Source: Frigoribacterium faeni (GTDB taxonomy: Bacteria; Actinomycetota; Actinomycetes; Actinomycetales; Microbacteriaceae). From it: a DNA stretch of 36,873 bases. Below are positions 33,809 to 36,873 of the stretch, piece by piece. Location: contig NZ_BJUV01000029.1 of assembly GCF_007988805.1 (NCBI RefSeq), positions 1 to 36,873 of the forward strand, given 5' to 3'. Position 1 is the first letter of the stretch, and each line of letters opens with the position of its first letter. The translations under genes and the position numbers were made by a program. The notes under the pieces were generated by a model. That model saw nothing but the letters and a program-made list of their open reading frames with translations. It had not been told where the DNA came from and ran no database searches.

Positions 33809-35242
33809 ATGCCTGAACGCCGCCTCGCCGTCATCGTCCTCGCCGCAGGGCAGGGCACGCGCATGAAGTCCGCGACGCCGAAGGTGCTGCACCGTCTGGC
33901 GGGGCTGCCCCTGATCCAGCACGTGCTCGAGACGGCGGGTGCGCTGTCGCCCGACCACCTCGTGGCCGTCGTCCGGCACGAGCGCGACCTCGTGGTCGCC
34001 AGCGTGCTCGAGAGCAGCCCCGCTGCGCTCATCGTCGACCAGGACGAGACCCCCGGCACGGGCCGCGCCGTCGAGCAGGCCGTGGCCGCCCTCCCCGCCG
34101 ACTTCGACGGCGACGTCGTCGTGGTCAGCGCCGACGTCCCTCTGCTCGACCACGGCACCCTGGCCGACCTCCTGCATCAGCACCGCGGCGACGGCGCCGC
34201 GGCCACGCTGCTGTCGGCGGTACTCGCCGACGCGACCGGTTACGGGCGCGTGGTCCGTCGGGCGGGTGGCGACGTCGACCGCATCGTCGAGCACAAGGAC
34301 GCCGACGAGGCCGAGCGCGCCCTCGGCGAGATCAACTCCGGCACCTACGTGTTCACCGTCTCCGCGCTGCGCACGCACCTGCCTCGCATCGGCTCGGCCA
34401 ACGCGCAGAACGAGAAGTACGTCACCGACATGGTGGGCCTGCTCACCGCAGCCGACGAGAAGGTCGGCGCCCGCGTCGTCGACGACGCCTGGCGCATCGA
34501 GGGCATCAACGACCGGGTCCAGCTCGCCGCTGCGGCCCGGCGCCTCAACGACCGCATCGTCGAGCACTGGCAGCGCGCCGGTGTCACCGTCGTCGACCCG
34601 CAGACCACCTGGATCGACCGCGACGTCTCGCTCAGCGCCGACGTCGAGATCCTCCCGGGCACCCAGCTGAAGGGCGCCACGTACATCGCCGCCGGCGCAG
34701 TCGTCGGACCCGACACGACCCTCGTCGACACCGAGGTGGGCGAGGGCGCGGTCGTCACGCGCACCGACGCGACGCTCGCGGTGATCGGCGCCCGCGCCTC
34801 CGTCGGTCCGTTCTCGTACCTCCGGCCCGGCACCGTGCTCGGCGTGGCCGGCAAGATCGGCACCTTCGTCGAGACCAAGAACGCCGAGATCGGCGACGGC
34901 TCCAAGGTGCCCCACCTCAGCTACATCGGCGACACCGAGGTCGGCCGGGACTCCAACATCGGGGCCGGCACCATCACCGCCAACTACGACGGCGTGAACA
35001 AGCACCGCACCCAGGTGGGGTCGCACGTGCGCACCGGGTCGCACAACGTCTTCGTCGCCCCGGTTAGGATTGGCGACGGAGCGTACTCAGGTGCAGGAAC
35101 GGTCGTCCGCAAAGACGTGCCGGCCGGTGCCTTGGCGCTGAGCATCGCTCCACAGCGCAATGCGAGCGGATGGGTCGAGGCGAACCGCCCCGACTCCGCG
35201 GCTGCCGAGGCCGCCGCTCGTGCCGAACGAACGACCGACTGA
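33809..35242 (+). CDS. glmU: Bifunctional UDP-GlcNAc pyrophosphorylase / glucosamine-1-phosphate N-acetyltransferase
   Basis: A 477-residue enzyme that makes UDP-GlcNAc for peptidoglycan. The N-terminal uridylyltransferase domain has VIVLAAGQGTRMKSATPKVLH, and SADVPLLD holds the metal-binding Asp. The C-terminal left-handed beta helix begins near residue 255 with hexapeptide repeats. IGTFVETKNAEIGDGSKV, HLSYIGDTEVGRDSNIGAG and TANYDGVNKHRTQVG carry the acetyltransferase residues. The length is typical. It is followed 42 nt later by prs, so the two are probably co-transcribed. The palindrome GGCCCCTCGGGGCC (35257-35270) lies between them. Confidence 0.95.
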   Translation: MPERRLAVIVLAAGQGTRMKSATPKVLHRLAGLPLIQHVLETAGALSPDHLVAVVRHERDLVVASVLESSPAALIVDQDETPGTGRAVEQAVAALPADFDGDVVVVSADVPLLDHGTLADLLHQHRGDGAAATLLSAVLADATGYGRVVRRAGGDVDRIVEHKDADEAERALGEINSGTYVFTVSALRTHLPRIGSANAQNEKYVTDMVGLLTAADEKVGARVVDDAWRIEGINDRVQLAAAARRLNDRIVEHWQRAGVTVVDPQTTWIDRDVSLSADVEILPGTQLKGATYIAAGAVVGPDTTLVDTEVGEGAVVTRTDATLAVIGARASVGPFSYLRPGTVLGVAGKIGTFVETKNAEIGDGSKVPHLSYIGDTEVGRDSNIGAGTITANYDGVNKHRTQVGSHVRTGSHNVFVAPVRIGDGAYSGAGTVVRKDVPAGALALSIAPQRNASGWVEANRPDSAAAEAAARAERTTD

Positions 35243-35284
35243 ACCCCGGTCGGGTTGGCCCCTCGGGGCCGGAGAGCGAGTGAC

Positions 35285-36262
35285 GTGTCCGGAATCAAGA
35301 TCACCGGCGAGAACCGACTCGTTCTGATCTCGGGGCGTGCGCACCCCGAGCTGGCGAACCAGATCGCGTCCGAACTGGGTTCCGAGCTGATCCCGACCGA
35401 TGCGCGCACGTTCGCCAACGGCGAGCTCTACGCGCGCTTCGACGAGAGCGTCCGCGGGTCCGACGCGTTCGTCATCCAGTCGCACTCGGCCCCGATCAAC
35501 GAGTGGCTCATGGAGCAGCTGATCATGGTCGACGCCCTCAAGCGCGCCTCGGCCAAGCGGATCACGGTCGTCGCGCCCTTCTACCCCTACGCCCGGCAGG
35601 ACAAGAAGGGTCGCGGTCGTGAGCCGATCTCGGCCCGTCTCGTCGCCGACCTGTTCAAGGCCGCCGGTGCGCACCGCATCATGAGCGTCGATCTGCACGC
35701 CCCCCAGATCCAGGGCTTCTTCGACGGCCCCGTCGACCACCTCTTCGCCATGCCCGTGCTCCTCGAGCACTTCCGTGCGAAGCTCGACAACTCGACGTTG
35801 ACCGTCGTGTCGCCCGACATGGGTCGCGTGCGCGTCGCCGACATCTGGAGCGAGAAGCTCGACGCCCCCCTGGCGATCATCCACAAGCGTCGCGACCCGC
35901 TCGTGCCGAACCAGGTCACCGTGCACGAGATCGTCGGCGAGGTCGCCGGTCGGGTCTGCCTGCTCGTCGACGACCTCATCGACACCGGTCGCACCATCGT
36001 CAAGGCGGCCGAGGCGCTCAAGGCGGCGGGTGCCATCGGTGTCGTCGTCGCGGCGACCCACGCGGTCTTCAGCGACCCCGCGCCCGAGATCCTCAACAGC
36101 GAGTTCATCGATTCGGTCGTCGTCACCGACACGCTCCCGCTCACCGAGCACCAGAAGTTCGACAAGCTCGAGATCCTGCCGATCGCGCCGCTGATCGCCC
36201 GGGCCATCCACGAGGTCTTCGACAACGGCTCGGTGACGAGCATGTTCGACGGCGCGGCGTAG
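35285..36262 (+). CDS. prs: Ribose-phosphate pyrophosphokinase
   Basis: A 325-residue PRPP synthetase, making PRPP from ribose 5-phosphate and ATP for purine, pyrimidine, His and Trp synthesis. FANGELYARFDESVRG, PYARQDKKGRGREPISARLVADL (ATP-binding flexible loop) and VDLHAPQIQGFF are the family marks. LLVDDLIDTGRT is the PRPP-binding loop. The GTG at 35285 is chosen because it precedes the conserved GIKITGENRLVL and has GGAGAG 9 nt upstream. A strong hairpin 13 nt after the stop probably ends the glmU-prs transcript. The rplY-pth genes that often follow prs in actinobacteria are not seen. Confidence 0.95.
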   Translation: MSGIKITGENRLVLISGRAHPELANQIASELGSELIPTDARTFANGELYARFDESVRGSDAFVIQSHSAPINEWLMEQLIMVDALKRASAKRITVVAPFYPYARQDKKGRGREPISARLVADLFKAAGAHRIMSVDLHAPQIQGFFDGPVDHLFAMPVLLEHFRAKLDNSTLTVVSPDMGRVRVADIWSEKLDAPLAIIHKRRDPLVPNQVTVHEIVGEVAGRVCLLVDDLIDTGRTIVKAAEALKAAGAIGVVVAATHAVFSDPAPEILNSEFIDSVVVTDTLPLTEHQKFDKLEILPIAPLIARAIHEVFDNGSVTSMFDGAA

Positions 36263-36274
36263 CCCCGAGCGACT

Positions 36275-36329
36275 GCGCCGAGAGGGGCGATCCACCGCTG
36301 AGCCGAGCGGGGGTCGCCCCTCTCGGCGC
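36275..36329 (+). terminator. Long hairpin after prs, probable terminator
   Basis: GCGCCGAGAGGGGCGA (36275-36290) and TCGCCCCTCTCGGCGC (36314-36329) are perfect complements. Pairing continues inward (TCC with GGG, then CCGCT with AGCGG across one bulged A) to a 6-nt loop. The 3' flank is CT-rich, TCTCCTCCC, instead of a T tract. Confidence 0.75.
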
Positions 36330-36357
36330 TCTCCTCCCGGCATGCCTCCTGTCGTGC

Positions 36358-36363
36358 CACGAT
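36358..36363 (+). promoter_or_regulatory. Leaderless-type -10 (CACGAT) for the SRPBCC gene
   Basis: CACGAT ends 6 nt before the ATG at 36370. Confidence 0.4.
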
Positions 36364-36369
36364 GAGCCC

Positions 36370-36858
36370 ATGCCCGTCGTCGAATCCCGTCTGATCGTGC
36401 CGGTGAGCCCCGAGGTCGCCTTCGCGGTGTCACAGACCCAGGGTGCGGCGCGCAAGCGCTGGGATCCCTTCATCCGGCGTCAGCGCCTGCTCGGTGGTGC
36501 GACGGGGCCCGCGAAGGGCGTTCGGACGCTCACCGTGCAGCGATTCGGCTTCCGGATGGTGAGCGAGTACGTGTCGTACGCGCCGCCGACGAACGTCGGG
36601 ATGAAGATGACGAAGGGCTCGTGGTTCTTCGAGCGCATGGGCGGGGGCTGGCGCTTCAGCGCCGTGGAGGGCGACCCCGGCAGCACCCTGGCGATCTGGC
36701 GGTACAACTTCACCTGCCGGCCGCGATGGCTCGCCCCTCTGGCCGAGCGCATCGGCGCCGTCGTGCTGCAGCGTGACATCGACCGCCGGATCCAGGGCTT
36801 CGCCCGAGGCTGCGAGGACCCCCTGGTGCTCGCCGCCGCCACCCCCGCCCCCGCCTGA
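36370..36858 (+). CDS. SRPBCC (START-like) family protein
   Basis: A 162-residue protein with the polyketide cyclase/START-like pattern. VESRLIVPVSPEVAFAVSQT is the first strand and helix, RKRWDPFIRRQRLLGG comes next, then several beta strands (MVSEYVSYAPPTNVGMKM, GGGWRFSAVEGDPGSTLAIW). A C-terminal helix (LAERIGAVVLQRDIDRRIQGF) closes the hydrophobic cavity in this fold. The ligand is unknown. The start is supported by the CACGAT hexamer. It lies after the prs terminator, so it has its own transcript. Confidence 0.72.
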   Translation: MPVVESRLIVPVSPEVAFAVSQTQGAARKRWDPFIRRQRLLGGATGPAKGVRTLTVQRFGFRMVSEYVSYAPPTNVGMKMTKGSWFFERMGGGWRFSAVEGDPGSTLAIWRYNFTCRPRWLAPLAERIGAVVLQRDIDRRIQGFARGCEDPLVLAAATPAPA

Positions 36859-36873
36859 CGCCCTGACGCACCC

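Noticed and set aside
35257-35270. Terminator between glmU and prs
   Set aside because: GGCCCCTCGGGGCC would leave only a 2-nt loop and has no T tract, and the 42-nt spacing and Shine-Dalgarno before prs favour co-transcription.

Overview
The window is about 36.9 kb of very GC-rich, gene-dense DNA with short intergenic gaps and frequent 1-8 nt stop/start overlaps. The actinobacterial gene content (PMT mannosyltransferase next to rsmI, metG-tatD-rsmA-ispE, ABC-F, tRNA-Gln-glmU-prs) points to a chromosomal segment of an actinobacterium. A Microbacteriaceae-type organism is my best guess, but that is inference from protein resemblance and base composition, not a database result.

Layout. 1-4.1 kb: the 3' end of a (methyl)citrate synthase, a DUF255 thioredoxin-domain protein, a small acidic protein and a two-domain sulfurtransferase. 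4.1-6.0 kb: a two-gene unit of metY and a CoA-binding protein. 6.1-14.96 kb: a conserved housekeeping block of a PMT-type mannosyltransferase divergent from rsmI, a quinone-oxidoreductase-like gene, then metG-tatD-rsmA-(amber-interrupted DUF4287-like gene)-ispE. 15.0-29.56 kb: a molybdenum cofactor (Moco) and envelope-glycosylation block. It holds moaA-moaD, a MoeB/ThiF-rhodanese fusion and an overlapping moeA-moaC-mogA-moaE operon. It also holds a membrane cytochrome b561-like/Moco oxidoreductase fusion with an internal twin-arginine motif and a partner membrane protein. The rest is two polytopic glycosyltransferases and a run of tightly overlapping genes for MTA phosphorylase, NAD epimerase, GT2 glycosyltransferase, DUF2064 transferase and SAM methyltransferase. 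29.6-36.9 kb: ABC-F ATPase, MarR regulator, tRNA-Gln(TTG), a lipoprotein gene with a decayed tandem copy, DUF4126, glmU, prs and an SRPBCC protein.

How the genes may work together. The Moco genes cover cyclic pyranopterin formation (moaA, moaC), sulfur transfer (moaD, moaE, MoeB-rhodanese) and adenylation/molybdate insertion (mogA, moeA). The only Moco enzyme visible here is the membrane fusion at 20929-22263. Around it lie nucleotide-sugar and polyprenyl-type glycosyltransferase genes, and the moeA operon shares an overlapping divergent -10 region with the mtnP-epimerase operon. I read this as a candidate uncharacterised envelope-modification module that includes a Moco redox step. That is inference from layout.

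Two sequence-level themes recur. First, at least twelve genes have a TANNNT-like hexamer ending 6-7 nt before the start codon and no ribosome binding site, the arrangement expected for leaderless transcripts. This signal was used to choose several starts. Second, a short palindromic repeat built on CCGCGCCTCCT / AGGAGGCGCGG occurs between genes, twice or more as an inverted pair, and also inside variable linkers of several proteins.
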